A stretch of DNA of 64,000 nt from Moniliophthora roreri (Eukaryota > Basidiomycota > Agaricomycetes > Agaricales > Marasmiaceae): NCBI GenBank assembly GCA_001466705.2, contig LATX02000181.1, positions 124,001 to 188,000 on the forward strand. The letters run 5' to 3'. Positions within the stretch are counted from its first letter, which is position 1. The number at the start of each line of letters is the position of its first letter. Under the pieces are notes generated by a model that saw only the letters and a list, made by a program, of their open reading frames with translations, ran no database searches and was not told where the DNA came from. Made by a program: the position numbers and the translations under genes. Positions 10,445 through 22,037 of this stretch are shown here, piece by piece.

Positions 10445-13287
10445 ACACGGTCACCTGGAGAAACCTCCAGAGCAATTACGCGCGCTAATCTACTTGATAC
10501 GGTCAACGTTCGTTACTATGTGTTTTTTTTTTCCCATCAACTATAACTTAAAACACAGCATAAGTACTTGTATCCATCTATGTTGACTCGTTTTGATAAT
10601 TGTACACGCTACTGGATGCCTAGTCTGATACTCCGCTGGCAACGGTCCGCCGACCAGAGACACAACCTCGTTGCAGAAAACTGACAGAAGAGGCGACTAC
10701 ATGGCTATAATGATATGCATCGTAGTTTCTTGCCATGTTTACCCCTCGAGCTCTGCAACTATGTTAGCCATTTTTAATCCTTTCTCCAGTCTCTTGCCGA
10801 TGTACATTGTGTCGCAGCATAAAAAAATCTTACTCAGTTTACATCTGGGAAGGAATAAACCGGTAATGAGCAAGATTCTTCTATACGAATAGATGGACGT
10901 ACCGTGAAATCCATATGACCTGCAAAGCTCATTCCCAGCTACAGCTATCCCTCGCCGTCATTCAGTACAACGCGACTGACATTATCAGACGTTTTGCAGG
11001 TAGCACAGACTGGCATCGGTTTTCGTCTGATTGCATCTAATAGTGTCTAATAATAAGCTGTATCGTCAAGGTACTAAAATACATATGAGGTGCTACTGAG
11101 TACAGCTCGTAACTTACATACCAACATGAGCTCTCTAACCTAAGTACCACCCAAATCTCCCAGACCCCACCGCATCCACGAGAGTGACCAGAATCATCTG
11201 CCCTAACTGTCTGCCCCAATCCCAAACCCTCCGCCCAACTCCAAACCCTGTACCTAGCTCCAGCAATGATACGACATGGGATTTCTGTGCAGAACGTTCA
11301 ATAAAATGGTAATAAGCCTCTAAGGCCGACTCGCGAGAGGCTCAGCGTCGTCGTCTGGGTCTTCTCCGAGGTGCCAGATGCGTCAAAATACCTTCAGTTT
11401 GCAAACACAGTAAGTAAACAGTACACGTACCTCGTCTGTACCCCATTTCACCTCTCTGGTCTGCATCCAGCACTCTGTGAGTCGTATCAGGCTTCATCTT
11501 GGTATAGTGAAAGAGCGGGAGCCACATAATGCAACAACAATAGGAAGGAAGGAAGGGGTGCACTAGTGGGAGGGAGCTGTAGAGATGGTGGTGGTTAGAA
11601 AGAAACGAGCGTGGGGAAATTCAGGGCACGGGGGGAAAAGCGATTTATGCACGGACCACAAAGTCACAAGTTTTTTTTTCCTAGGTTCGTGTTCTAAAGC
11701 CTTGTTTGGTTACCCTTCAAGTCTGAGGCCAGGAAATAGTTGTTAAGTAAGGTTGATCGGATGGACGTCAGAAAACGTCAGATTTTTCGTGGATTTGTCA
11801 AATTAGTGTCGGATAGCGTCCAGTAACAGCTCGTTGGGGATCATGTCCTTGAGTCATAACTAGTAACTCCTGATCTAGTTTTTCCCTCGTTCAGACGACA
11901 TATTGATTGACTGGGATACCGCGATCATCGTGGGGCCATTCCTAGTGTCGAGATATCGTGATGAATAAAAGTCAAGTTAGTCAAGACGCGTCGCTGGCAA
12001 GCTAAGCGATCTTCCTCCTTTACTCCCATCAGACCGTTCTAATGATGCTTCGAAACTTGGAAGAATGCTCAACTCAAAGCAGCCTGGGTACAATTCAAGT
12101 GAGTTATTTACCGTAATGAAGGGTACTTTTTACTGACCCCAATACAAACATCTCCAAGACATCCGGAGCCTGGCTCTCACACTAGTGACAATTATGTCCG
12201 ACGAATGTCATTTTTTTTTCGCTCTGGGAGTCCTGGGATATATCTGTGCGCATTGTACTTACCTTTCGCCTTTTTGTGCTGAGATTATCCTAAGGTCGAC
12301 ATGGAACGCTATGTAGCACGTAGTCTACGCTCGATCCAACAACCCGTCCAACTACATTTCGGCCAAGAAATTCAAAAAAGGATAACATTATCAAGAAGAT
12401 GAGGGTTTCTGCTGGTGAATGGTGTGTTCTCTAATTATCGTCGAGGGTCTATTTTTCTCAGTCGATATAGTATGGCTCGGCTCTCGGCCTTGGAAACCAG
12501 AAGAACAAAGGGAAACAGATCCAAATCAGAAGGCTGGAACCAGAATTACCATGGAATCTTCAACAGCTCATCGCTCAGGAGTCAAGACCGGCATATCGGG
12601 TCGTGCAACTCAATGATTAACTGCCTTGCGATTTCGGCGCGGCATCCGGGAACCATGTACCTTTGCAGAGACACAGGAAGCAGATAGGAACGTCGCCGAT
12701 CACAAACGCTAGTACCAGCAGTACATCTTCGGGCTGGCAATGGATCGTGTTGGGGTAAGCTGGAATGACAGCGTGCATTTGTTCTTCAGCGAGCAGCAAC
12801 GTGTAGCCATCACTGAGGACGAAATTGGAAGAGGCGAGTTCCTATTAGCCTTGCGGTAACCCGTTCTGACCCTTTTCTACGGTAGAAGACCCGTCCAGAC
12901 CGAGAAACGGAAAACACTGCTACCAACACCACACTCTGTCCCTGAGGAAGCTGCGTTGCGAACCTGGTCAGAGACCCGTACCGCTCAAAACGCTTTCCGG
13001 TTCCTACACTCGGCGAAAAATGGCGGTTGTTGAGGGTGAAGTGAGCAGGCAGTGACCCGAAGATGATGGGGCCCGTTACAACGACGAGGAGGGTCTATGA
13101 CATAACTTTGCTATTGTACGCTATTTCGTGTTACTTTACATTGTTGAGTAAGTATATAGACGGTGTTACAAGGCAGATTATTGATCCTGAAGCAAAGCTG
13201 TTTAGGCGTTTGACCCTGACGATTATATACACAGGTAAAATCCCAAAAAGATACATTTATCGATAGCTGAGGGCGAAAGTAGGAGAG
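10445..13287. other. About 2.8 kb with no confident gene; one dispersed-repeat relative
   Basis: Several short frames exist (for example 12415-12687 plus, 12617-12799 minus) but none has recognisable motifs or convincing intron-linked partners. The stretch 11160-11260 (runs of CCCAAACCCTCCGCCC type) and 11530-11640 (GAGATGGTGGTGGTTAGAAAG and flanks) resemble parts of the repeats at 47880-48010, 44790-44960 and 48320-48430, so a degraded repeat probably lies at about 11150-11700. A poly-T tract is at 12211-12219. Confidence 0.35.
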
Positions 13288-14849
13288 TTAGGCTTGTGAA
13301 GACAAATGATATTCGCCTTTAGACTCTGAACCAAGGCTCGCAATTTGGGGTTCACCAGCGATTCCATTGGTATCTGCTTTGGAATCCAGAGTATTCTAAT
13401 TCCAAGGGGAGTCTTCAACATGCGGATTCAGCTTGAAAGTAAGGAAAGAACGCACCATCAACCCGTTGCTATCCATATCCCAGTCCAACCTGCTCGGAAA
13501 CGTACTTGGCACCCAGCTCGAAGTGCCAGATGAGTCACTCGTGAGACCCGCTATTGGAATGGGTTGATTACCATTCGGATTCTGATCGGGGGTAACGTTG
13601 GCATTGTTCGTTGTGCCTCTTGCACCATGAATTTTGATTCGACTATTCAATGTCGCCAGCAAGGAATTGGAATAAAGCTTTGCGATGACGATAGCGGGTG
13701 CGATGTGATACGTCTGGTCCGGAAAGACGGAAGAGAGAACTGGCTGAACTAGGCTCATTGCAGCTGTCCGGTAACGCGTCAGCTTGCATCGTAACCCACG
13801 GACACTTCATCATCACGCACCTATAAGGCCACCTGTCTCTATTGCGAGTCTACTAAGACGTCTGACTAGACCCCGAGTTTGTTTGAACGTGGTGTCATAT
13901 CGAGAGAGCTATGAAGCGGACGGCCGGGATAAGTACTCAAAAGCATCACACCGAGAACTAATCGTTACTCACAGCGTAGACCATCGTCACAGTAATAAGA
14001 ATATCAGCGAGTGTACCGCAGACGATCCAAAGCTGTTAAGGAGAGTAAGCTTTCGAATCCGGGTAAAGACTGGAGACAGATTCCAAACTCACGTATCCGG
14101 GAACGGGACTAGCCGTCACTTCAGCGTATGCGGAAAAAATCGCGTAGTGCTTGATGATAACAGCAGCACCTACACTACCGGCGAGCTGAGCGAGGGATAA
14201 CTAGTCAAGGGTTATGAATGACTTTGAGATGATTTAGAATGTTCACAGTGTGTAGCTCACCAAAGCTATAATGCCGGGGACTAGAATGTAAGACCTGGGT
14301 AGCAGATTACGAATTCGGTTCGCAAAGTAGATTTGAAAGACAAATGCGACTGTTTGAAAGAGAATCAGCACCGCAGAATTCATGGCTTTGGGTAGTAACA
14401 TGCCTAATCCATCGAGGACATAAGTATCGAGCCATAAATTGTGTATCTTTGTTAGAGCAACAAAGTTCTCGAAACCGAAAACAAAGCCCTGAAATGCGTT
14501 GTGGGTGAGCGAAACAGTCTGAGCTGTTTCGAGGAGGTAGAGGCCATATACGAGGGTCTGAGCGACCAAACCATCATGCGGGAACGCTGTCCAGTAGAGA
14601 TCTTGAAGGTACCGTATCATTGTCAGTGATTTATGAGAAGCAGAGAACAGCACGTACAGACTTGAACGGATAGCACGCCGTAAAGGCCCCAATTCAACAT
14701 GTATCCCAGGAACTAGAAAGTGTAAGATTCCGCATAGTATGTTGGCGATGCTAATCATACCAAAGGTGCAGCGCTAACGAAAAATTGAGCAATCAAAACA
14801 CGCTCGGAAACAATCAAACTTACAGCAGTGCTGGTTGATTAGAGCTCAT
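13288..14849 (-). CDS. DUF6534 seven-helix membrane protein, copy D
   Basis: ATG at 14847-14849, stop TAA at 13288-13290; ten exons give 350 residues. Approximate helices: 14-31 (FLGYMLNWGLYGVLSVQV), 48-66, 88-105, 122-142, 164-183 (GTLADILITVTMVYA), 205-224, 233-250 (APAIVIAKLYSNSLL). The loop LSRYDTTFKQTRGLVRRL precedes helix 6, and the C-terminal tail has SSWVPSTFPSRLDW and ends in HLSSQA. The second exon is the 13-nt micro-exon at 14761-14773. One intron, starting at 14403 on the minus strand, has a GC donor (GCATGT) where the other copies have GTTCGT or GTCTGT; since GC-AG introns are spliced in fungi I count the gene as intact. Function unknown. Copy C is the closest relative in the window. 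Confidence 0.88.
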
Positions 14850-15000
14850 CGCTACGAGGTGGAGGGAGTACAAAACGATGAGTTGCTGAGATAAGTCCCA
14901 TCTTTAAGAACATCTTCAGTGTTACGTTTCTCTATAGACGAGTGAGGGTCGAAAGACTACAGATGGACTTCTCCTTACCAAATACGTGGCAAACCTCGAA
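14850..15000 (-). promoter_or_regulatory. Conserved block upstream of copy D
   Basis: Read on the minus strand from 14990: ATTTGGTAAGGA, then CTTTCGACCCTCAC, then a TTCTTAAAGA stretch before the ATG. The order matches the regions upstream of copies A and C. It is either a non-coding first exon with its donor or a shared promoter. Confidence 0.4.
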
Positions 15001-15499
15001 ACGGTAATGCGAAAGCGAACCTGTGGGTTGGCGGGAGTGAATTAAATCTGCAAATGATTATCTTGGAACCCAGCACGTTGGCTGGGAAACACTGCAAAAG
15101 AACATGGCCGGGACACCGCGCATTGTTGCCAGCGTGATCTCCGAATACAAAACCGACAGGGGTTGATGCAGGATCGATGAATGGATTTTCACGAGGGCTG
15201 TCAGGATCGGAGGTTTCAAAATTAAATGGCGCAGAATTGCAATGGTACAGTGCTCTAGACCACCATTGTTCACGGTGTGTCTTTCGACTGGACACAGCCC
15301 TCTGCCCCGCTTTCCAGAATTCCCACCTGCGTTTGCTGCAGGACACTGAATACAGAAATTCAGAACAAAATTAAATACTCCAGACCACTTAGCAATTGAA
15401 AGTTCCCTCCCAACTTCTGGGACCATCCGTGAGACCTCGAAAGGGCGACTATTCGTCACCAAGTGGCATTGAGCGGTATTCGTTCTGCTTCCGGTCCCC

Positions 15500-15900
15500 C
15501 GACGTTGTCGGACATTTCTAGCGCCCCCTGCCTTGCAGCGAGTCGAATAGTGCTTATTGATGACTAAATTCTGAAGCAGGCGTATCATGATAAAACAGAA
15601 ATGGAGGAGCATGACAATTTGTGTACCTGTAAACGCTTACCTATCAGGCTGCCTGTCCTAATCGCAAGTCGAGTGAGTCTCCGGAAGAGCCTTTTTGAGT
15701 CTCTCTAGATCACTGAATGTGGCGTCTTCCCGCGAAAACTCCCGGGTAAGTAAATGTCGGATAAATTTTCCTCGCAACTCATGGCGTAAACCAACATTGA
15801 CGCAGACTCCATGGAGAATATCAGCGATTAGGTATAGCGCACCCAAGTCCGAGCTGTAACGATAATTCTGGTGAGATACGGATCAAGAAGTAGTACTGGT
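15500..15900 (-). pseudogene. Decayed DUF6534 remnant (3' half only)
   Basis: On the minus strand the helix-5 exon is still readable as LIADILHGVCVNVGL instead of ADILIAVTMVYA, followed by SREDATFSDLERLKKA in place of LSRYDTTFKQTRGLVRRL. CGACTTGCGATTAGGACAGG then gives RLAIRTG but one frame away from the preceding part, so a frameshift is present. Downstream, 15505-15560 keeps a weak echo of the last helix and GARN. No N-terminal exons were found upstream. This is a dead 3' fragment between copies D and G. Confidence 0.6.
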
Positions 15901-17519
15901 TTTCAAGCTCACCAGGCTGGGACGATCGTCGATCTGTACGGCCAATATGTAAAAGTACCTGAATTTCGAAGGTTAAATGTGACCTTGAAAGATCGTTTAT
16001 TGAATTGAACGAGATTCTACGTTAACAGCACGCCTTTGGGTTTCACCAAAATTGTCGTGGAAGGGAGTGGACTACAGGCGAGTAGACTCGTATCGCCCAT
16101 GGCCAGCTTCCAAATACCAACGTTGAGTCCAGAAGAAGATCGCAATGGATTAGAACTGGTACCACCCAACGACTTGCTTGGAAAACAAAGACTTGCCTGG
16201 GATGAACACCAAGAAAGAGGAGTGACTCGGATGCCGGCCGACGCGTCGGTTGATTTTAATTATCACGTGCTTATCCGATCCGACTGCCTGCCGTCGTTTG
16301 AAGCCTTCCGAACCTTCCGAACTTACAAGAGTCTATTGCCAGGCTGCTCACAAAATCGACATCGCTACGTAATGTAACTTGTGCACTGCGGAGAAACGTA
16401 TTGCGATAGGGTGAGTTGCCAACTCACGAAGAAAACGAATATTCGAACTAACCTTAATTGCCAGGGAGAACGTGAATGAAATACTGCAGGATACTCTCTA
16501 CCTCGTACCTCCCTCCGACCTTCCCGTGTTGTCATTTGGACCCCAGCATACCTGTATAAAAAATTCATGGTATTGTTGATTCTGCATCATCGGTAATGAA
16601 CTGTGTTTTGCGACGAAACGAGGAGTAAGGAACGCACAGAGAGGATACGACGTCTGTGCTTGGCTTCGGGAACACGAACCACATGCGCGACTCACTGAAG
16701 GAACTTCGTAAAGGAACAGACACCGTAGTATTATGGTAGGGAATACCATCTTGACTCTATCATTCACCAGAGCTAGATTGGCTTGTATAGGACCATGAAA
16801 GTCTTCTCGTTCAGGACGGTGATTTGCGCGCCATGAAGCGGTGAGCTCTGTCACCTCTACCCATAGTAACATCTACTCTCGCCGTTTCTAATTGTAGGAA
16901 TCCACGGTACTACACAAACCAGAGAAAGCAGCCGCCGAATCCAGAAACCACAGCAGGATTCGTGCTGAATTTAACCCGAATCCCGAGGTATGTATTCAAC
17001 CTAAGGTGACGACGCAAAGTAATATCGTCGAGTACAGCCGTTACCAAGCCAAGTGTACAACTGCGGATCCTGCGCACAGTACAGGCGAACCCCGTATTGT
17101 GTCAAGACGTGCGATATGACGGGGCAATCCCAAGAAATTGACAGTGGCATCTTCCTAGGCCTAAGCTTGACAACAGTAATACCGCGAAGCGGAGGTAGAG
17201 AAGATTTGGAGGACGAGGAAAGGCGTGTGTTTGATTAATCTATCAACTTGAACTTTGCTTCTAGTACCTGGTGGCCGAATATTCTCATGGAGATAGTAGA
17301 CTGGAATCCTACCCATACACCAACAGATCCCTAGGTATGAGTCTGATCTGTGCCTCTGAGTGTTATCAGCCGTTACGTTTACTGCTCTGACGTTAGGTTG
17401 ATAGAACAGAAATGCCGAAGAGGGTAGAATAACTGTCATTAGGATTGACTATGTCGTGACTACAAGGCTAAAAAGTAATTTTTCTAAGCGCCACTATTAT
17501 GTGTACTTTGTTCTGAGGC
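15901..17519. other. 1.6 kb without a supported gene
   Basis: A 113-codon plus-strand frame at 16036-16377 and a 61-codon frame at 17053-17238 (with CGSCAQYRRTPYC) are the most coding-like, but neither shows a known motif, signal peptide or spliced extension. Nothing else is seen. Confidence 0.35.
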
Positions 17520-17735
17520 AACACTGGGTTGAGAGTCGTAAGTTGTTCGGGGCGCCTGACAAGGCTTCGGGTCGGATTGAAATAGACATAACTTGCGTGT
17601 CCAGTCATAGGTTATGGAGCCTGTTCGGAACCACAAACCCGAAAACAAAGAGAAGAATCTGGACTGTTTCCAAAAAGGTGTATATATCACATACGGGAGC
17701 CTAAACAGATTGTCCAGTATAACCCGGTGAAATAA
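17520..17735 (-). pseudogene. Decayed DUF6534 remnant with internal deletion
   Basis: Minus-strand reading across shifting frames gives YWTI, YVIYT, FLETVQILL, FVFGFVVPN and LHNLW, matching the exon that spans helices 2-3. This is followed almost at once by FNPTRSLVRRPEQLT, which matches the cytosolic LSRYDTTF..TRSLVRRL exon. The roughly 500 bp that should separate them are missing and frameshifts are present, so this is an internally deleted dead copy. Confidence 0.55.
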
Positions 17736-18206
17736 GGCTTACGCATCGGGCGTCCACGCTGCGGTGACCGCGCGTACGGTGGTACTGAAGCCAAATGCCG
17801 CAAGCTGCTAGAAGGAGTCTGAAACAACACATTGTAGTCCAACCGTGTGATGGACATGCAAATGCATGTTCAATGACAAAGGCTCCGAAAATTCAAGCAG
17901 CAACTCGTAGAGAACCCCTCAGAAGAGGTCATCACGTCAAACCGCCCATATGTCATGCTGGATAAGGGCAGAGTCTTTTCTGAACTAGATGATATCGACC
18001 AGCCGAACAAATGCGGGAACCTGCCCAAGGACGAGACCTTACCTCATCGGCCGTTCCCCCATGTAGTGACTACCCCAAGTTGCCATTCGTGGAGTTCTAC
18101 AATGTCAACCGACAACTTTCACAACCTGCTTTGGATTTCAGGGCATTATGTTCCGTCTCTATTGCATTGACCTACACATAATAGATATAAGACTTCGATC
18201 CCAGGA
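17736..18206. other. No gene seen
   Basis: The spacer downstream of copy G contains one 71-codon plus-strand frame without recognisable features and nothing else. Confidence 0.4.
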
Positions 18207-19548
18207 TTAGATTTTTACCCACCGGTAGACGGAACTATCCAAATGACTAGGAAAAGTACTAGGTATCCACCCTCGAGTTGACAATGGAATCTCGTCACGA
18301 TTCGCAGTAACGTGAATGCTTGTCCCCCAGTCCGTCTCTTCGCGATTTCCGGTGCCCCTTGCGTCATGGATACACACCCGAGTGTTAAACACCACCAATA
18401 GTGAATTTAAATACAGCTTCGTGGCTGTCATAGCCGGTGTAATGCTGTAATTTTTGGTGGGAATGAGAAAGAATAAGAAAGGTTGAATGATATGTGCCGC
18501 TGCTGGGAGCGCTAGTCAGTAATGAGTATAAGAACATGTTCTAAAAACGACATACCTACGAGGCTGCATGTTTCCATAGCAAGACGGCTGAGGCGCCTGA
18601 CCAAATCTTGAGTTTCTCTGGATGTAGTGTCGTACCGCGAGAGCTGAAACATTCCAAGTAAGAAGCAGCTGGAAGAAATGTAATAGTAACTCACAGCGTA
18701 GATCATTGTAATAGCGATGAGGGTGTCAGTGATTAAGGAGGTCCCGATCCAAATCTGTGAAGGAGAGTTGAGTATCGTGGGTTGGTTTTGGCTGTCGAAC
18801 TTACGAGGCCGGAAATTGGACGACTTAACAAAGTACTTTCGTGATATGCAGAGAAGAATCGAAATTCCCGCATGATAAAACATAGATGTACAGAGGCGGT
18901 GAAGTGCGTAATGGATAACTAGAAAAGCGCTTTCATAGAATGATCTGCTTGAAACACGATAGCTACCCACTAGCACAATGATTCCAGGTAGCAATTTGGA
19001 TTTGGAAAGCAGAACGCGAATTCTGTAAGCGTAGAAGACTTGAACACAGGACGCGACTACAGAAATGAGTCCCGTAGACAGACATCATGCATGAGGCGAA
19101 CAGACCTAGTCCATCAAACAGATACACATCCAGCCATAGGTTGTGAATGTCGTCCACAGAAGAGGGATCCATGAAACCAAAAACAAAGGTGCGGAATGCG
19201 TCGTGTGTGAGAAGAACGGTCTGCGTGGTCTCTAAAAGATATATCCCGTATACGAGTATCCGAGCGTAGAGGGTATCATTCGGGAATGCTGTCCAGTAGG
19301 TGTCTTCATCACCTCTGTTGATCAGTTAATTTTAATAATCGGGCACGCGAGAACGTACGAATTTGGACTGTAAGAACGCCATAGAGGCCCCAGTTCAGCA
19401 TGTAGCCGAGGAGCTTCGTCGCAGACCATGAGACATGGTTGTAAATCAAACACAGCGACGTACCAGAGGCCCAGCCCTATAGAACGTCAGTCATGACGAA
19501 GAGACACGTTCAGGAACAAGCTCACATATGTGAAATACCCTCACTCAT
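18207..19548 (-). CDS. DUF6534 seven-helix membrane protein, copy G
   Basis: ATG at 19546-19548 (MSEGISHMAGPL over exon 1 and the 13-nt exon at 19464-19476); stop TAA at 18207-18209. About nine exons give some 310 residues. Segments seen: LLGYMLNWGLYGVLTVQI, LVYGIYLLETTQTVLLTHDA, YAYRIRVLLSKSKLLPGII, LITDTLIAITMIYA, LSRYDTTSRETQDLVRRL, and TKLYLNSLLVVFNTRVCIHD. The tail has RGWIPSTFPSHLD and ends WVKI, about 40 residues earlier than copies B-D because the last intron is read through to a stop. All splice sites are GT-AG and in phase. With copy B it forms a subgroup (FMDP(A/S)SVD after helix 2). Function unknown. Confidence 0.85.
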
Positions 19549-20052
19549 TATGCGGGATATTATGTGAAGGTAGTACTAATCTTCCATCTAAACCAGCTCC
19601 TTAAGTATATGACGGCGAGTCCGAAACCGGTTGTGCACCGTGACGTTGATACCAATGATCACTCTTGGGTTGAGAGAGTCGAGACCTGAGACTAGTATAG
19701 TCGATCTGATACCACATATATATCCGTAGCCGTGGTGATTGATATACCAATTCTTTCACCAGGGTCAAAAGGATTATGGAGCCTTGGGTCAGGGCAATCA
19801 GGATGTTGGCGAGGCAGAAGATTGAGCTTTTCCGTCATATCCCAGCCCCTGCCCTATTACGGCAAAATTTGTGGCAAGCTGGATGGAGCATGATGCATGA
19901 TGTTCTGCGCGAAAGGGAAGAAATTGTCTGTGGTCGTCGGATGAGCGGAGTTTGAAAATTTGTTCACCAACGGCATCAACGACCACCATGACCATCATGA
20001 GGATTTCTCGAACCGAACTCAACGGATGATCTGTCGGGCCAAAAGTGCGTAT
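19549..20052. other. Spacer, possible minus-strand exon
   Basis: A minus-strand open stretch at 19798-20022 (contains GEQIFKLRSSDDHRQFLPF) follows a CCCGACAG acceptor-like site and could be an exon of the unrecognised gene immediately upstream at 20053-20720, but I could not find a donor in matching phase. Otherwise nothing is seen. Confidence 0.3.
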
Positions 20053-20720
20053 TTAAACTTTCACCCTCTTCGTCGACACTGATTGAGGCGATATCTTGTC
20101 ACAGACCATAATGCATAATTGTATCGCTGCACGCCGTTGAGCAGACATTCCCCACTTCTGCTCTACAGCACGTCCTATTCCAAGCTCCTTCACTCCTTTG
20201 GAGTCCGACTCGGAAAAGGGCCATCTTTCATACTCTCGGAAGCCAGCATCGGTCTTATCAATCGATGGACCAGGTAGAAGTCTCGTACCCAGACCATCTA
20301 GAGATATTGAACTCATGCCTCTAACTCTCACTATATTCGGATAACACAACAAGAGCGGGGTTGCTACGGCATACATTTCTTGTTTCTCGTCAATGAGCTT
20401 TGATGCTACGCGTTCATTGGGGGTAGCCTAGAATTTATTGCAGGAGGCCAATCAGGTGAGCTTATTTTCTTCCCACTCTGGATCAAATGGTGGCTCAATC
20501 TTACTCTGGGTGAATCCCAAGCAGCTTTGATGACTTTGGGTCAATTTCTTCAGACCGGATTTCAGTCTTGCGCCAGCGCCTAAAAGGCTGCACGTGGGAG
20601 CGGGTATATCGCGGTGCTCCAGACCATGCGTCACGGTCAATCACGAACGTACAACAGGTCGGACGAATAGCTCTCCAGAAAACTTCAACAGGTACTCTTT
20701 GCGAAGATCTTCAAGCAACA
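20053..20720 (-). CDS. Unrecognised multi-exon coding region
   Basis: Three minus-strand exons join in phase. The first contains LRKEYLLKFSGELFVRPV and ends at a GTACGT donor. The second reads PFRRWRKTEIRSEEIDPKS then KLLGIHPE. The third, after a GTAAGA...TTCTAG intron of about 78 bp with a CTGAT branch site, reads ATPNERVASKLIDEKQEMY, VATPLLLCYPNIVRV and onward to the TAA at 20053-20055. The start was not found; an upstream exon is expected. I recognise no domain; the protein is charged with one hydrophobic patch. The 5' side runs into the epoxide-hydrolase pseudogene on the opposite strand. Whether the gene is whole is uncertain. Confidence 0.4.
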
Positions 20721-20789
20721 GGCAAAGTCGGTTAAGGTGTGTATTTTACTTTCTGAACTTTATCAAGATGATGACGTGGACCTGAAAGA

Positions 20790-21984
20790 TGAAGCGTATG
20801 CCTCAGAATCCCTCGACTTCCAACTAGGACTCGTAGCTTCGCAGGATTGGCGGCATCAAGCATGGGTTAATTGCATCCTTGTACACTCCCTTACTGATTC
20901 TGACCGAGGTTCGCTTCTTCCAAGCTTTAGGATATACCATCATTGCTCCTGATTTACTGGGATATGGAAGCAGCTCCTTCATAACGGATCCTCATCAACT
21001 CAAACTCAGCTTGATTGCGGAAGACATTATCGGGCTGCTACGTCACGAGAATATCTGGAGTGCGATATTCATTGGCCAAGGTGGGTATGTGGCCGCTTTC
21101 ACACCACCCAGGATGTTCATTGATATCATCTGTCGACAGTGGCAGTCTCATCGTTAGCCGAATCGCTCAATTGTATCCCGGCGCTGTCATCGGGGCAGCA
21201 TTTTTGGGTACACCTTACGCAGCGCCGACGCCTCCACCGTTCGACCTAAGGTAGATTCTTCAGCTACAGAAAGACACTTTCGGCTACGAACTCTTTGGGT
21301 ATTAGGAGTTCCTAGCGAAGGATCCTGATGCCCCAGCGATTACTTCTGCTAACGTTCGTCGTTTTCCTTCAATCTTATGGCATGCATCTTAATGATATCT
21401 GCTCCAGTTCGAAGCTCTCTTCAATTTGACGTACCCTGAGGATCCAAAGTGTTGGATCAATCTCTTTGGTCCGCTGGGCGCGATGAAGGAATATCTACTT
21501 GCCGGGCCAGATGCAGTGCTCCCACCACCTTCGTGGTTCAGTGATAAGGTTTAGTTCTACCCATGTCATATGTGATGTATCACGCTAATGTCTTGAGCTC
21601 TGAAAGGAAAAGCAATTCCAATATCACACTCTCAAGTTATTCAACCTCTCCGGATCTTTCACATACTATAGAGCTTATGTGGATGGCATCCAAGCTGAAG
21701 ATGGACAATAGAGTACGCTCTTGGTGCTTTTCGATCGGCCCTTTCACTGACACTAGTCTTCAGCTGTCCTTGCCGAGAGACACCGCCTCACCCGACCTGC
21801 ATTCTTCGGATATGGAGCCGAGGACTACATCTCTCTACCTGCACTTGGGAAGCACGCCATGCAAAGCTTTTGCGACGGCGAAAAGCTCACGATACACGAG
21901 TTCAAATCGAACCATTGGATGCATCTCCAGGTCCCTGATGAGGTCAATAGAGTGCTTCTAGAGTGGATAGAGTCATTGATATGA
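20790..21984 (+). pseudogene. Epoxide hydrolase-like alpha/beta hydrolase, dead copy
   Basis: The frame can be followed through several GT-AG introns: FFQALGYTIIAPDLLGYG, then IGLLRHENIWSAIFIGQGGG, SRIAQLYPGAVIGAAFLG, PEDPKCWINLFGPLGAM, then FFGYGAEDYISLP and FKSNHWMHLQVPDEVNRVL, with a stop at 21982-21984. Soluble epoxide hydrolases place the nucleophilic Asp in GHDWG; here the site reads GQGGG, so the nucleophile is gone, while the late Asp and the His of NHW remain. Two in-frame stops occur: TAG at 21252-21254 and TAG at 21303-21305, the latter where GYWEF is expected. A possible third is TAG at 21709-21711. The HGFP-containing N-terminal part (about 20815-20865) is distorted to LDFQLGLVASQDWRHQ. 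Clearly a pseudogene. Confidence 0.8.
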
Positions 21985-22037
21985 TTGCCCGGGTATTTTG
22001 CAATAAATAATGTACAAATACAGGTCCTGTCCAATGC

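Noticed and set aside
15058..15612. 184-codon minus-strand frame
   Set aside because: It covers the tail of a DUF6534 remnant and unique spacer; no family resemblance beyond the remnant.
16036..16377. 113-codon plus-strand frame starting MGFTKIVVEGSG
   Set aside because: No domain, signal peptide or spliced partner; length is possible by chance. Left unannotated.
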